A stretch of 64,000 bases of DNA, taken from NCBI RefSeq assembly GCF_013404075.1, contig NZ_JACBJQ010000001.1:62001-126000 (forward strand). Reading direction: 5' to 3'. This document shows, one piece after another, positions 25,217-34,261 of the stretch (position 1 is the stretch's first letter; every line of letters begins with the position of its first letter). Below the pieces are notes generated by a model. It ran no database searches. It had not been told where the DNA came from and was given only the letters and a program-made list of their open reading frames with translations. The position numbers and the translations under genes are program-made. Origin of the DNA: Mycolicibacterium vinylchloridicum (GTDB taxonomy: Bacteria; Actinomycetota; Actinomycetes; Mycobacteriales; Mycobacteriaceae).

Positions 25217-25729
25217 GTGTCATTCGCCAGCGACATCATCGGAACTCACTACCGCTATCCGGACTACTACCTGGTCGGCCGGGAGAAGATCCGCGAGTAC
25301 GCCAAGGCGATCCAGTCGGACGACCCGCTGTACTTCGACGAGGAAGCGGCCAAGGCGGCGGGCTACTCCGACGTGGTGGCGCCGCTGACGTTCATCGCGA
25401 TCGCGGGACGCCAAGTGCAGCTGGACATCTTCCTCAACTTCGACGTCGGCATCAATATCGCGCGCGTCATTCACCGCGACCAGAAGATCCATTTCCACCG
25501 GCCGATCGTGGCCGGCGACAAATTGTTCTTCGATTCCTGGCTGGATTCGGTCGTCGAATCGCACGGCACGGTCATCAGCGAATTGCGCAGTGAAGTCACC
25601 GACGAGGACGGCAAACCGGTGATGACCACCGTGGTGACAATGATCGGTGAAGCCGCGGGCGACGAAGAGACCAACGCTCAGGTGGCCGCGATCGCCGCGG
25701 CGGCGTTAGGCAGGCAAACCCAGCGCTGA
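25217..25729 (+). CDS. hadD: HadA-like (R)-3-hydroxyacyl dehydratase subunit, hot-dog fold
   Basis: The 170-residue protein belongs to the UPF0336/HadA-type MaoC-like family. It shows [21 protein letters not shown], a [11 protein letters not shown] segment and the [16 protein letters not shown] strand typical of the mycobacterial FAS-II dehydratase subunits. Family knowledge: the Rv0504c-type protein has been named HadD and linked to mycolic acid elongation. The GTG start at 25217 is probably leaderless. It stands alone between the phosphatase and the convergent acyltransferase, with no hadB-type partner adjacent. Confidence 0.82.
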   Translation: MSFASDIIGTHYRYPDYYLVGREKIREYAKAIQSDDPLYFDEEAAKAAGYSDVVAPLTFIAIAGRQVQLDIFLNFDVGINIARVIHRDQKIHFHRPIVAGDKLFFDSWLDSVVESHGTVISELRSEVTDEDGKPVMTTVVTMIGEAAGDEETNAQVAAIAAAALGRQTQR

Positions 25730-25741
25730 CCTCGAGCGCTG
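25721..25741. terminator. Hairpin between convergent genes
   Basis: CAGCGCT and AGCGCTG form a 7-bp stem with a 7-base loop, overlapping the dehydratase stop and lying 19 bases before the end of the convergent acyltransferase gene. There is no U-tract, as is common for mycobacterial terminators. A bidirectional role is plausible. Confidence 0.4.
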
Positions 25742-25759
25742 CGAGCTGGCCCGGGGTGC

Positions 25760-26824
25760 TCAGCCCAAGAACATGTTGCGACGCTTGGTCAGCAACTGGT
25801 AGAGCGTCTGCTGAATGGTCTCGCGCACCTGGTCGGTGAGATCGAAGGTGACCATCGGGTCGTCGGCCGCTGATTCGTCGTAGTCGGCGGTCTCGATGGG
25901 CTCACCAAATGTGATGTGCCACTTGGACGGAAGCGGTACCAACCCGGCCGGTCCGGCCAACGGGAACAGCGGTGTGATCGGGAAGTACGGCAGTCCCAGC
26001 ACCCGCGCGAGCAGCTTCACGTCGGCGATCATCGGATAGATCTCCTCGGACCCGACGATCGAGCACGGAATGATCGGGGCCTTGGTGCGCAGCGCCGCCG
26101 AGACAAACCCACCGCGGCCGAATCGCTGCAGCTTGTAGCGATCCTTGAACGGCTTGCCCAGGCCCTTGTAGCCCTCCGGGAAGACCGCCGTCAGCTCGCC
26201 GCCGACCAGCAGCCGGTGGGCATCGACGGTGGACGCCATGGTGTGGCCGGCCTTGCGGGCGATCGGGCCCATCATCGGCATGTCGAACACCATGTCAGCG
26301 GCCAGCAACCGCAAGTCGCGGTGGTTCGGGTGGTGGTCGTGCACCGCCACCGACAGCATCAGCCCGTCGAACGGCAACGTCCCGGCGTGGTTGGCGACCA
26401 GCAGGCCTGCCCCATTCTTGGGCAGGTTCTCGATACCACTGACCTCGACCCGGAACCAATTCTGGAAAAAGAATCGCAGCAAAGGCAGAACGAGCGCGTT
26501 GTTGAACTGGGGGTCGAAACCGAATTCGTCGACCGAGTAATCACCGGTGAGCCGCTTGTAGACGAAATCGGCGATCGCCGAAATACGTTGCGCCAGTTCG
26601 TTGGGAGCCTCGTCGGGGCGACCCATTGTGCCAGCGCCACGACGCGCGTCGATTTCCCTTACGACAGCGGCAATATCGTCTGCCGAGGCGCGGGTGCCGG
26701 GGTCGGACAGCAGCGAGGGATGCCGGCGGGCGGCCTCGGCGCGCTGGGCAGCCCGTCGGGCGGCCGCTGCACGACTTGAATTCGAATGCAGCGGAATCAC
26801 TTTCGCTTTGGATTCACCCGCCAC
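25760..26824 (-). CDS. PlsC-like acyltransferase
   Basis: The 354-residue protein has the glycerophospholipid acyltransferase signature: LLVANHAGTLPFDG, with the catalytic histidine and the Asp six residues on, and later AVFPEGYKGLGKPFKDRY, the substrate phosphate-binding block. A basic Ala/Arg-rich N-terminus of about 35 residues precedes the domain. It matches Rv0502 by position. Acylation of a glycolipid or lysophospholipid is likely, but the acceptor is unknown. It ends the minus-strand run that begins with the SDR protein. Confidence 0.85.
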   Translation of the reverse strand: MAGESKAKVIPLHSNSSRAAAARRAAQRAEAARRHPSLLSDPGTRASADDIAAVVREIDARRGAGTMGRPDEAPNELAQRISAIADFVYKRLTGDYSVDEFGFDPQFNNALVLPLLRFFFQNWFRVEVSGIENLPKNGAGLLVANHAGTLPFDGLMLSVAVHDHHPNHRDLRLLAADMVFDMPMMGPIARKAGHTMASTVDAHRLLVGGELTAVFPEGYKGLGKPFKDRYKLQRFGRGGFVSAALRTKAPIIPCSIVGSEEIYPMIADVKLLARVLGLPYFPITPLFPLAGPAGLVPLPSKWHITFGEPIETADYDESAADDPMVTFDLTDQVRETIQQTLYQLLTKRRNMFLG

Positions 26825-26854
26825 TTCGGTTACCTCTTCCCCACCATCGGCTCA

Positions 26855-27928
26855 TCAGCCGCCCCATCGCTGCGCTACGGCGACTGCGCGACTCTCCAGA
26901 GATCGTACCCATTTCGGGTCGATGATCGGGGTCAAACCTCGGCCACGCACGTAATCGTCGAAGGCCTCCATCGTCGTCCATTTCGGCGCAAACCCCAACT
27001 CGGAGCGCATTCTCGTGGTGTCCATGACGCGCCCGTAATTAAGCCAGTCCATGTGGTCACGGTTGAGGTCGGAACTGCGGCCCGTCCTGCGCAACGAATT
27101 CAGTGCCCAAAAGCCGGGATTCGGCAGGGGAAGCGCAACGCGCCCGGCTCGCCGGATCGCCTGCGACATCATGATCACGCCGTCGGCGCCGATGTTGAAC
27201 GTGCCCGACCTGCCCGCCATCGTCGCGCGCTCCAGCGCCCCGAGAGCGTCCTGCTCGTGCAGCAGCTGCAGCCGCGCGTCATGGCCGAGCACCGTGGTCA
27301 CCACCGGGCCGGCCAGATACCGCGACAGCGCGGTGTCCATGCCGGGGCCAATCATGTTGGCCAGCCGCAGGATCGTGACCGAGATATCGGGCCTGCGCCG
27401 ACCAAGGCCGCGCACGTAGCCCTCGATGTCGATGCTGTCGCGGGTGAAACCCTCGCCCGGCGGACGACGACTGCTGCTGTCCTCGGTGTAGACCACCGGG
27501 TCGTGCGGGTGCGAACCGTAGACCTCAGAGGTCGACTTGAGGATCACCCGGCGAACCGACGGCGCCTTCTGGCAGGCCGCGAACAACTGCATGGCGCCCA
27601 TCACGTTGATTTCCTTCAACGTGGCGCGTCCGCCCGAGCGCGGGGCGTAAGAGGCCGCTGCGGCGTGCACGACGGTGTCGACTTCGCCGTTTCTGATCAC
27701 CTTGGCGATAAACGGGTTTCGGATGTCGGCGCGGACGAACTCAGCGCGCCCCATCCGGCGCAGCAGGTCCTTGCTCGGCGCAATGGCGTCGACGGCGATG
27801 ACCTTGTTGATCAATGGGTTCTGCGCCAACCGGGCAGTCAGATACCCGCCGAGGAATCGACAGGCACCGGTGACCAGCACGACCTTCGGGTAGTGCGGAG
27901 TTTCGGAGTCGGTACCGCCGGAATCCAT
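26855..27928 (-). CDS. Extended-SDR (GalE2-like) NAD-binding protein, catalytic pair absent
   Basis: The 357-residue protein begins with a Rossmann motif VLVTGACRFLGGYL and has DTVVHAAA, STSEVYG and the family segment LRLANMIGPGMDT, placing it with NAD-dependent epimerases (Rv0501, annotated galE2). Where active members have YxxxK, this protein reads GFTRDSIDIEGYV, that is, Phe and Ser. It may bind a nucleotide sugar or cofactor without epimerase chemistry. The start ATG at 27928 has TAGGCT six bases upstream, implying a leaderless mRNA. The acyltransferase follows 30 bases downstream. Confidence 0.82.
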   Translation of the reverse strand: MDSGGTDSETPHYPKVVLVTGACRFLGGYLTARLAQNPLINKVIAVDAIAPSKDLLRRMGRAEFVRADIRNPFIAKVIRNGEVDTVVHAAAASYAPRSGGRATLKEINVMGAMQLFAACQKAPSVRRVILKSTSEVYGSHPHDPVVYTEDSSSRRPPGEGFTRDSIDIEGYVRGLGRRRPDISVTILRLANMIGPGMDTALSRYLAGPVVTTVLGHDARLQLLHEQDALGALERATMAGRSGTFNIGADGVIMMSQAIRRAGRVALPLPNPGFWALNSLRRTGRSSDLNRDHMDWLNYGRVMDTTRMRSELGFAPKWTTMEAFDDYVRGRGLTPIIDPKWVRSLESRAVAVAQRWGG

Positions 27929-27934
27929 CAGGAC

Positions 27935-27940
27935 AGCCTA
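27935..27940 (-). promoter_or_regulatory. -10 box for leaderless transcription of the SDR gene
   Basis: On the minus strand TAGGCT (27940-27935) is followed by GTCCTG and then the ATG at 27928. The six-base spacing puts the transcription start on the start codon. Confidence 0.55.
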
Positions 27941-28001
27941 TCGGCTTGCGCCTGCGCCCGGCGCGGCTCGACGTCTCACCGGGGCAGGCCCGGCAGGGGA
28001 A

Positions 28002-28103
28002 CTACTTGCCGAGTTTTCTGCGCTGGACCCGGGTACGACGCAGCAGCTTGCGGTGCTTCTTCTTCGACATGCGCTTGCGCCGCTTCTTGATGACTGAACC
28101 CAT
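28002..28103 (-). CDS. 33-residue basic ribosome-associated peptide (AURKAIP1/COX24-domain)
   Basis: ATG at 28103 opens a 33-codon frame: [20 protein letters not shown], then [13 protein letters not shown]. More than half the residues are Lys or Arg. The pattern [17 protein letters not shown] is the AURKAIP1/COX24 domain known from a tiny actinobacterial protein bound to the small ribosomal subunit (Rv0500B-type, often called bS22). It lies in the usual place between proC and the galE2-like gene. It is too short for many gene finders. Confidence 0.88.
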
Positions 28104-28252
28104 GAAATCCGCTACCTAAGTCTTTGCAGTGCCCGCATCAGAGCAGGCTTCTCAATGTCCTGCGACACCTTACCTAAGCAGGCATGCAGAACGGAAAACG
28201 ACCACCGATGAGCGCTCGCGCGACGAGCAACCAGCCGTGTGAGACCAACGAC

Positions 28253-28516
28253 CTAGCCTGCGTCGAAGTACGACGTCTCCAGCAGGTCGTGGACGGCCTT
28301 GGCATGCACCCGGAACGACCGGCCCACCCGCACCGCGGGGAGCTCACCGTTGTGCACCAAGCGGTACACCGTCATCTTGCTGACACGCATCAGCGCAGCC
28401 ACTTCGGCGACGGTCAGAAATTGAGCTCTGGCGGCCGGCGGGCTATCGGCGCCACCGGCGTCCCGCGCCGATTTTCCAGCCGAGTCCCGCGCCGATGGCC
28501 CGTTCATAGACGTCAT
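28253..28516 (-). CDS. Excisionase-type helix-turn-helix DNA-binding protein
   Basis: The 87-residue product has a MerR/excisionase-like winged helix in its second half: FLTVAEVAALMRVSKMTVYRL, then VHNGELPAVRVGRSFRVH. The N-terminal 30 residues are low in complexity (ARDSAGKSARDAGG). ATG at 28516 (MTSMNGPSARD) is chosen; open frame runs further upstream. It matches Rv0500A. Although related to phage excisionases, there is no integrase or attachment site here, so it is best read as a conserved chromosomal regulator with unknown targets. Confidence 0.85.
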   Translation of the reverse strand: MTSMNGPSARDSAGKSARDAGGADSPPAARAQFLTVAEVAALMRVSKMTVYRLVHNGELPAVRVGRSFRVHAKAVHDLLETSYFDAG

Positions 28517-28654
28517 CGCAACCCAATCCGTCAGGCACGGCAGTTCCAGCGGCTTCCCCACCGCTGGCACCCAGCCGTGCATACACGAGGAGAATAGCGT
28601 GGCGGATGGGGTTACTGCGACGGGTGTGGGTAGATCCATCCGAAAATTCTTGAA

Positions 28655-29518
28655 CTACTCTGATGTAATTCCTAGCTGCTCAGAGCGTGTTTTCGCGGCG
28701 TCGATGGCCGCCGCGATGGCCGCCCGGACCCCACCCCTCTCGAGTTCCCGCAGGCCAGCGGCGGTGGTCCCGCCCGGGGAGGTCACCATCGCCCGCAGCC
28801 GGGCCGCAGAGGTGTCCAGTCCGGCGTCTTCGCCGGCGGCCCGCTCGCCGTCGAGGCGTTCGAGCAGCAAGGCGGCCGATCCGGCCATCGTCTGCACTGC
28901 GAGATCGGTCGCGACGGCCCTGCCGAGCCCGTTTGCGACCGCCGCATCGACCAAGGCTTCGATGAATAGGAAGAAGTACGCGGGCCCGGAACCGGAGATG
29001 GCCGTGACGGCATCGAGCTGGCTCTCCGGGACCATCAACACGTCGCCGATGCACTTGAAGAGCGCCGCGACGTCGGCGAGCTGCTCAGGGGTCGCAAACC
29101 GGCCCGCAGCGAGCGCGCTGACGCCCGCACCGACCAAAGCCGGGGCGTTGGGCATCACCCGCACCACCGGTGAGCCCGCGGGCAGCCGGGCCTCGTAGAA
29201 ACCGATCGTCACACCGGCCAGGACGGTGACGACGACCTGCTCGACGGTGTCGCTCTCGGCCTGGGCGGCGGCCTCGGCGATCTCGGCGATGACGGTTTCG
29301 GCATCGGCCGGCTTGACCGCGACGATCACGAACGACGCAGTCTCCACGGCCTCGGCGACCGTCGCCATCCGAACCGAGTACTTCTCGCCCAGGTAGCGGG
29401 CCCGCTCAGGCATCCGTTCGGACACCACGAGGTCCTTGACCTGCCGGCCCGCCCGAAGCAGCCCCGCAAGGATCGCCTCGCCCATACTGCCGCCGCCGAT
29501 GATCGCGATTCTGGCCAT
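28655..29518 (-). CDS. proC: Pyrroline-5-carboxylate reductase
   Basis: ProC reduces pyrroline-5-carboxylate to proline. The 287-residue protein has the dinucleotide-binding motif IAIIGGGSMGEAIL at the N-terminus, VIVAVKP, and the C-terminal signature AISGSGPAYFFLFIEALVDA followed by VTSPGGTTAAGL. ATG at 29518 has TAGGGT eight bases upstream, so its mRNA may be leaderless or nearly so. It precedes the HTH gene and the ribosomal peptide in the same direction. Confidence 0.95.
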   Translation of the reverse strand: MARIAIIGGGSMGEAILAGLLRAGRQVKDLVVSERMPERARYLGEKYSVRMATVAEAVETASFVIVAVKPADAETVIAEIAEAAAQAESDTVEQVVVTVLAGVTIGFYEARLPAGSPVVRVMPNAPALVGAGVSALAAGRFATPEQLADVAALFKCIGDVLMVPESQLDAVTAISGSGPAYFFLFIEALVDAAVANGLGRAVATDLAVQTMAGSAALLLERLDGERAAGEDAGLDTSAARLRAMVTSPGGTTAAGLRELERGGVRAAIAAAIDAAKTRSEQLGITSE

Positions 29519-29540
29519 GGGCACAGACCCTATAGAACGG

Positions 29541-30341
29541 CTATTGGCTCGGCACCAAGGCCAGCTGGCGGGTCTGCACGATGATGCGCCCCGCACTGTC
29601 GACCACGGTGTGGTCCTCGTCGAACCAGTCCTGGCCGATCTGGGTCGTCGTACACGCCACCCGCAGCCAGCCGTCATCGGGCATGCCGCGCAGGTACGCG
29701 GTCATCTGCACCGTCGGCGCCCAGCCGCGACGGTTCACCGCGTAACAGACCGGAACGGAGATGTCGCCGCACATGAGCGCGAACAACACATCCACCGGCC
29801 CCTGTCGGGGCCTGACCCAGATCTTGAACACCGGTGCGCCGGACTCGGTGACCGTCTCGGTCAGCTCCGGACGGATATCGCAGCCGCGAGCCAGATTGTT
29901 GATCGCCGCGGCGGGATGGCCCGGCCCGATCGGCTCGATATGGGCGGGCGGCTCGACGCTCATCAGCGCCGTCGCCGGGCTGGCCGACAGCAGCGGCTCG
30001 ACGTGATGTTCCGGATCACCCAGGGTGACCACGGTGCGCACGCAGGTCCGCTCGCCCTGTACGAGCGCCACGTCGACCAGACCGATGCGACGGCCGCGCT
30101 TCTGCACGGTCGTGATCAGCCGCACCGCACCGGGATCGGGCGCGGACAGGAAATCCGCCGATACCGCAACAGGTTCGAAGCCCGTATGCGCATAGGCCTC
30201 GCGAGCGGCCTTGGCGCACAACGCCAGCATCACACCGCCGTGGATCTTCGGCCCAATTGTCCAGTGTTCGTTCAGGTTTGCGGTAAAGCCGTCTTCAGTT
30301 GGCGCCAGCACCATCACTTCGTCGAACCGGGGGTACATCAA
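29541..30341 (-). CDS. Acyl-CoA thioesterase-like (TesB/hot-dog) protein
   Basis: The 266-residue protein has two hot-dog-like halves. The first shows WTIGPKIHGGVMLALCAKAA and VSADFLSAPDPGAVRL. The second shows WVRPRQGPVDVLFALMCGD and VQMTAYLRGMPDDGWLRV. This matches TesB-type acyl-CoA thioesterases, though the active-site residues are not clear from sequence alone. ATG at 30341 starts MMYPRFDEV. It follows the sugar-isomerase-like gene by 12 bases and is probably co-transcribed with ppx1. It corresponds to Rv0499. Confidence 0.75.
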   Translation of the reverse strand: MMYPRFDEVMVLAPTEDGFTANLNEHWTIGPKIHGGVMLALCAKAAREAYAHTGFEPVAVSADFLSAPDPGAVRLITTVQKRGRRIGLVDVALVQGERTCVRTVVTLGDPEHHVEPLLSASPATALMSVEPPAHIEPIGPGHPAAAINNLARGCDIRPELTETVTESGAPVFKIWVRPRQGPVDVLFALMCGDISVPVCYAVNRRGWAPTVQMTAYLRGMPDDGWLRVACTTTQIGQDWFDEDHTVVDSAGRIIVQTRQLALVPSQ

Positions 30342-30353
30342 TACCTTTCTCGC

Positions 30354-31199
30354 TCAACGCAACAGGTGAGTGCGCGCGAACTGAAGTGACTCGACCAACA
30401 GGCCCTCCCGCTCGGCCTTGGTGCGCGCACCCGAGGTGGTGACTTCGAGGACCACATGCCCGGTGAAGTCGCTGGCCGCCAGCATCTGGCACACCTCGAC
30501 AGTGGGCTGCGTTCCCCGGCCGGGAACCAGATGTTCGTCGGTCGATGCCCCGTTGCCGTCGCACAAATGCAGGTGCACCAGTCCAGCGCCCATCCGCCCG
30601 GCCATCTCCAGGGCATCGGTGCCCGCCGTCGCGGTGTGCGACAGATCCAGCGTGTAGTGGGCGTGGTTGCCGTCGAGCGGGTCGTACGACGGCGCGAACG
30701 CCGAAATCCCAACGCCGGGACGGCCACCGCGCTTGCGCATCCGCTCGATCGACGGGTCCCCGGAGCCGAAGAACCGGTCGGCCCGGAACGGGAACATGTT
30801 CTCCACCGCGACCAGTACATCGCTGCGACTCTCCAGCTCCGCGACCTGCTCGCTGAATCCTTCGGCGTAACGGCGCTGCCAGCGGAATGGCGGGTGCACC
30901 ACCACCGTCTGTGCGCCAAGCCGCTCGGCGGCCTGCACGCTGCGGGTCAGCTTGGGAATGGGGTTGGCACCCCAAACCCGCTGGGAGATCAGCAGACAGG
31001 GCGCATGGACCGACAACACCGGCATGTCGTAACGACGGGACAGCTTGGCGATGGCCCCGATGTCCTGGCTGACCGTCTCGGCCCACACCATGAGTTCGAC
31101 ACCGTCGTAACCCAATTCAGCCGCGTACTCGAAAGCGGCCTCGGTCCTCAGCGGATAGACCGAGGCCGTCGACAGACCGACCTTGATTGCGGGGCGCAC
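30354..31199 (-). CDS. Sugar phosphate isomerase/epimerase-like TIM-barrel protein
   Basis: The 281-residue protein belongs to the xylose-isomerase-like/AP endonuclease 2 barrel family. It shows KVGLSTASVYP, the ELGYDGVELMVW strand, a metal-ligand series including VHAPC, VVVHPPFRWQ, VAVENMFP and LDLSHTATAG, and a closing VVLEVTT. Divalent-metal isomerase or epimerase activity is typical, but the sugar is unknown. GTG at 31199 lies seven bases after the preceding stop. It matches Rv0498 in order. Confidence 0.82.
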   Translation of the reverse strand: MRPAIKVGLSTASVYPLRTEAAFEYAAELGYDGVELMVWAETVSQDIGAIAKLSRRYDMPVLSVHAPCLLISQRVWGANPIPKLTRSVQAAERLGAQTVVVHPPFRWQRRYAEGFSEQVAELESRSDVLVAVENMFPFRADRFFGSGDPSIERMRKRGGRPGVGISAFAPSYDPLDGNHAHYTLDLSHTATAGTDALEMAGRMGAGLVHLHLCDGNGASTDEHLVPGRGTQPTVEVCQMLAASDFTGHVVLEVTTSGARTKAEREGLLVESLQFARTHLLR

Positions 31200-31206
31200 T
31201 GATGAA

Positions 31207-32226
31207 TCAGGTCGATTGCAGCAGCGCCAGCGGCCCGAGTGTGACCAGCGCCCCGACCGCTACCGCGATCAGCGTGCTGGCGATGTCCTCGGTCTTCCGG
31301 ACGATTCGGACGGCCACCACCAGGCCCAGGATGACCAGAACCGACAGCACCAGCGCCACGATGTTGTTCCACCGCCACAGCTGATCGAACGCGATGAACA
31401 ACCCGGCACCGAACGCGACTGCCAGGATCGACTGGCCGACAATGAGAAGAGCCCGCCACACCGCGGCGAGCTTGCCCTCGCGCGGATAGTCTGCGGGCTC
31501 GGCGGCTTCATCGATATCGGTCGCCACCGCGACCGCGCCGCCGTCATCGTCCTCGTCGACGGTGACACCGCGGCGGGCCAGGTCGTCGGCCACCGTCTGG
31601 CCACCGAACAGCGTGCCGCCCGAGGACCGGAGGTAGGACTGCAGCGCAGCGGCCTCAATGGCCACCTCGACCTGCTCGTCGGGTGCCAGATCCAGCGCCG
31701 GGGCGGCTTCGTCCAGCGGATCGAAGGCCATCTGTTCGGCGTCGGACGCTTCGGTGTCGGGAGCGTCCGCCGCGGGCTGCGGTTCGGGTCTGCGCAGCGG
31801 CCGGGGGTCGTAGCTGCGCTCAGGACGGCTCTCACGCCTGGGCAGCGGGCTGTCGGCGCGTGGCGGCGGTCCATCGAAGGGCCGCGCCGGCTCCTCCTCG
31901 TCGACCTGCTCGACCTGGTCGACGGCGGGGGCCGATCCGTTGCTGGCCGGTACTTCGGCCTCAGCGGCTGCCCCGTCGTCGATTGCCTCGGCCGGCTCCT
32001 CGGCCTCCTCGACGGCAGGCACCTCGACGTCACGCGCGATGGGAATCTCGCCGGTCCGAATGATCGGGATCTCGCCGGTCAGTTCGGCAACCGTCACCGC
32101 GTCACTGTTGCCGCGCCGGCGGCGGCGCCGCCCGCCGACCGGCGGTGAGCCGATCGTTCCATTCTTGGCGAGCAACTCGGCCACCGAAATGGGTCGGCTG
32201 TTCTCGCTCTCATCTGGTGCAGTCAT
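31207..32226 (-). CDS. Membrane protein with a long acidic cytoplasmic region
   Basis: The 339-residue protein has a short N-terminal region with ISVAELLAKNG and an RRRRRRG stretch, then a repeated EIPI motif (GEIPIIRTGEIPIA). About 150 residues rich in Glu, Ala and Pro follow. Three to four transmembrane segments lie in the C-terminal third. That layout is shared with Rv0497. ATG at 32226 overlaps the ppx1 stop (ATGA). No enzymatic domain is visible; the acidic region could serve as a scaffold. Confidence 0.78.
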   Translation of the reverse strand: MTAPDESENSRPISVAELLAKNGTIGSPPVGGRRRRRRGNSDAVTVAELTGEIPIIRTGEIPIARDVEVPAVEEAEEPAEAIDDGAAAEAEVPASNGSAPAVDQVEQVDEEEPARPFDGPPPRADSPLPRRESRPERSYDPRPLRRPEPQPAADAPDTEASDAEQMAFDPLDEAAPALDLAPDEQVEVAIEAAALQSYLRSSGGTLFGGQTVADDLARRGVTVDEDDDGGAVAVATDIDEAAEPADYPREGKLAAVWRALLIVGQSILAVAFGAGLFIAFDQLWRWNNIVALVLSVLVILGLVVAVRIVRKTEDIASTLIAVAVGALVTLGPLALLQST

Positions 32227-33239
32227 CGTGTGCCTCTCGATCGGGCAATAGTCGACCGATCAAAAACCTTGTGTCCAGCATCCCCCACCGAGGTTTCCAC
32301 CAGGGCCGTTCCGTCAGCTTCGCTATCGAGTCGGCGCAGGATGATGCCCTCGCGCAGTGCCCAGGGACAGATGTCGACCGATTCCAATGACAGTGCTCGC
32401 ATGCTTGCCTCCGCCACCAGAGCGCCTGCCACGATCTGTGGCGCCCGCTCGGCACTGACTCCCTCCAACTCGGCACGATCTGTCGTGGTCATCCTAGAGA
32501 TGAAAGATATGAGCTGCCTCAGGCCGTTGGCGGTGAGCGTCCTCTTGACCCTGGGTCCCGCTCCCGACGGTGCCGCGCCGGTGAGCCGGGCCAGCGAGCG
32601 GAAGGTCTTCGACGTCGCCACAGCCAGGTCGGGGACGCCGGCCTCCAGGACGAAGGTGCTGGCCTCGGCGAGCTCGTTGTCCAGCCAGTCACGCAGCATC
32701 GCGACCCGGCGGCGGCCCGGTGGATCGTCGGGCAGCCATTCGCGGGTCAGCCGGCCGGCCCCCAGCGGCAGCGACAACGCCACCTCCGGCGCCTCGTCGA
32801 CCCCGTTGGACAGCTCCAACGACCCGCCGCCGATGTCGAGGTTGATGATCCGCCCGGCGCTCCAGCCGTACCAGCGCCGCACCGCCAGAAACGTCAGCCG
32901 GGATTCGTTGGCACCGGACAGGACCTGCAGGTTCACCCCGGTTTCGGCGAGCACCCGGGCCAGCACATCCTCGGAATTCTTGGCGTCGCGCACCGCGGAG
33001 GTGGCGAAGGCCATCAGGTCGGCGCATCCGGAGCTGGCCGCGATCTTGGCGAACTCGTCGATGGTCTCGATCAGCTTGTCGGCGCCGCGGCGGGTGAGCT
33101 TGCCGGAGTCGTCGATCGCCTCGGCCAACCGCAGTGCGGCCTTCGTCGAACTCATCGGAGTCGGGTGCCCGCCGCGGTGGGCATCGACCACCAGCAGATG
33201 AACCGTATTGCTGCCCACGTCGAGCACGCCTAATCGCAC
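32223..33239 (-). CDS. ppx1: Exopolyphosphatase / pppGpp phosphohydrolase family protein
   Basis: The 338-residue protein has the actin-fold phosphate loop [15 protein letters not shown] at the N-terminus and the second ATPase-like motif [10 protein letters not shown]. That assigns it to the Ppx/GppA family, which hydrolyses inorganic polyphosphate or pppGpp. GTG at 33239 is preferred to the upstream frame, because the conserved [10 protein letters not shown] begins there. TACGTT lies seven bases upstream and fits a leaderless start. It heads a unit running through the membrane protein, isomerase and thioesterase genes. The divergent Rv0495c-like gene starts 97 bases away. Confidence 0.93.
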   Translation of the reverse strand: MRLGVLDVGSNTVHLLVVDAHRGGHPTPMSSTKAALRLAEAIDDSGKLTRRGADKLIETIDEFAKIAASSGCADLMAFATSAVRDAKNSEDVLARVLAETGVNLQVLSGANESRLTFLAVRRWYGWSAGRIINLDIGGGSLELSNGVDEAPEVALSLPLGAGRLTREWLPDDPPGRRRVAMLRDWLDNELAEASTFVLEAGVPDLAVATSKTFRSLARLTGAAPSGAGPRVKRTLTANGLRQLISFISRMTTTDRAELEGVSAERAPQIVAGALVAEASMRALSLESVDICPWALREGIILRRLDSEADGTALVETSVGDAGHKVFDRSTIARSRGTR

Positions 33240-33335
33240 GTGAACAAACGTAGCGTGCGAGCCCACCGGCCCACTTGCGACATGGGGCAAAAGCCAGCGA
33301 GAGAGCCGGGCAAATGTGGACTACCGTTGGGCGCT

Positions 33336-34112
33336 GTGACAACTGGGCACCCCGGCGAAGTTGAACTGGACTTCCCCCGCGAATGGGTGGAGTTCTACGA
33401 CCCCGACGATCCCGAGCATCTCATCGCCGCGGATCTGACCTGGCTGCTGTCCCATTGGACATGCGTCTTCGGGACCCCGGCTTGCAAGGGCACGGTCGAG
33501 GACCGCCCCGACGACGGCTGCTGCTCGCACGGCGCTTTCCTGTCCGATGACGACGACCGGGCCAACCTCGACGAAGCGGTCAAGAAGCTGACGGACGCCG
33601 ACTGGCAGTTCCGGGACAAGGGTCTGGGCCGCAAGGGTTACCTCGAGCCGGACGAGTACGACGACGAGCCGGCGCTGCGCACCCGCAAATACAAGGGCGC
33701 CTGCATCTTCCTCAACCGTCCGGGCTTCCCGACGGGCATCGGCTGCGCACTGCACACCAAGGCGCTCAAGCTCGGGGTCGAGCCGCTGACGATGAAACCC
33801 GAGGTGTGCTGGCAGCTTCCGATCCGGCGCGTCCAGGAGCGGATCACCCGCCCCGACGGCAGCGAGGTGCTCAAGACCACGATCACCGAATACGACCGGC
33901 GCGGCTGGGGCGAGGGCGGCTTGGATCTGCATTGGTACTGCACCGGTGATCCGGCCGCTCACGTCGGCAAGAAGCAGGTGTGGCAGACCTACGGCCCCGA
34001 ACTGACCGAGCTGCTCGGCGAGAAGGCGTATGCGGAACTGGCGGCCATGTGCAAACGGCGCGGTGGTTTCCCGCTGCTGGCCATCCACCCGGCCACCCGC
34101 GCCGCCGAGTAG
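33336..34112 (+). CDS. Cysteine-rich conserved protein (Rv0495c type)
   Basis: The 258-residue soluble protein is conserved in mycobacteria but has no assigned function. It carries an unusual set of cysteines in the first half ([20 protein letters not shown]), then [23 protein letters not shown] and LHWYCTG. This set could hold an Fe-S cluster or zinc. GTG at 33336 lies eight bases after TACCGT, consistent with leaderless transcription. It is the last backbone gene before the polysaccharide cluster. Confidence 0.8.
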   Translation: MTTGHPGEVELDFPREWVEFYDPDDPEHLIAADLTWLLSHWTCVFGTPACKGTVEDRPDDGCCSHGAFLSDDDDRANLDEAVKKLTDADWQFRDKGLGRKGYLEPDEYDDEPALRTRKYKGACIFLNRPGFPTGIGCALHTKALKLGVEPLTMKPEVCWQLPIRRVQERITRPDGSEVLKTTITEYDRRGWGEGGLDLHWYCTGDPAAHVGKKQVWQTYGPELTELLGEKAYAELAAMCKRRGGFPLLAIHPATRAAE

Positions 34113-34196
34113 CAAAGAACTCGCAAATGAATGATTACTTGCTCGAGCCAACGAAATCGCACCTGAAGCTCTTTTAGATCGTTCGCTAGCTATGCA

Positions 34197-34226
34197 TTGG
34201 CAAGGTTCGGTTTGACCATCTAGAAT
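34197..34226 (+). promoter_or_regulatory. Promoter of the ATP-grasp gene
   Basis: TTGGCA (34197-34202) and TAGAAT (34221-34226) are separated by 18 bases, a good SigA-type pair. The region from 34113 is noticeably more AT-rich than its surroundings. A GGAGG box at 34252-34256 sits five bases before the ATG at 34262. Confidence 0.6.
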
Positions 34227-34261
34227 CTGTCGGTTCTCTTTCTCCGCCGACGGAGGTTCAG

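Noticed and set aside
28253..28516. Excisionase-like gene as evidence of a prophage or integrated element
   Set aside because: There is no integrase, attachment repeat or phage gene nearby, and the gene is a fixed part of the mycobacterial backbone next to proC.
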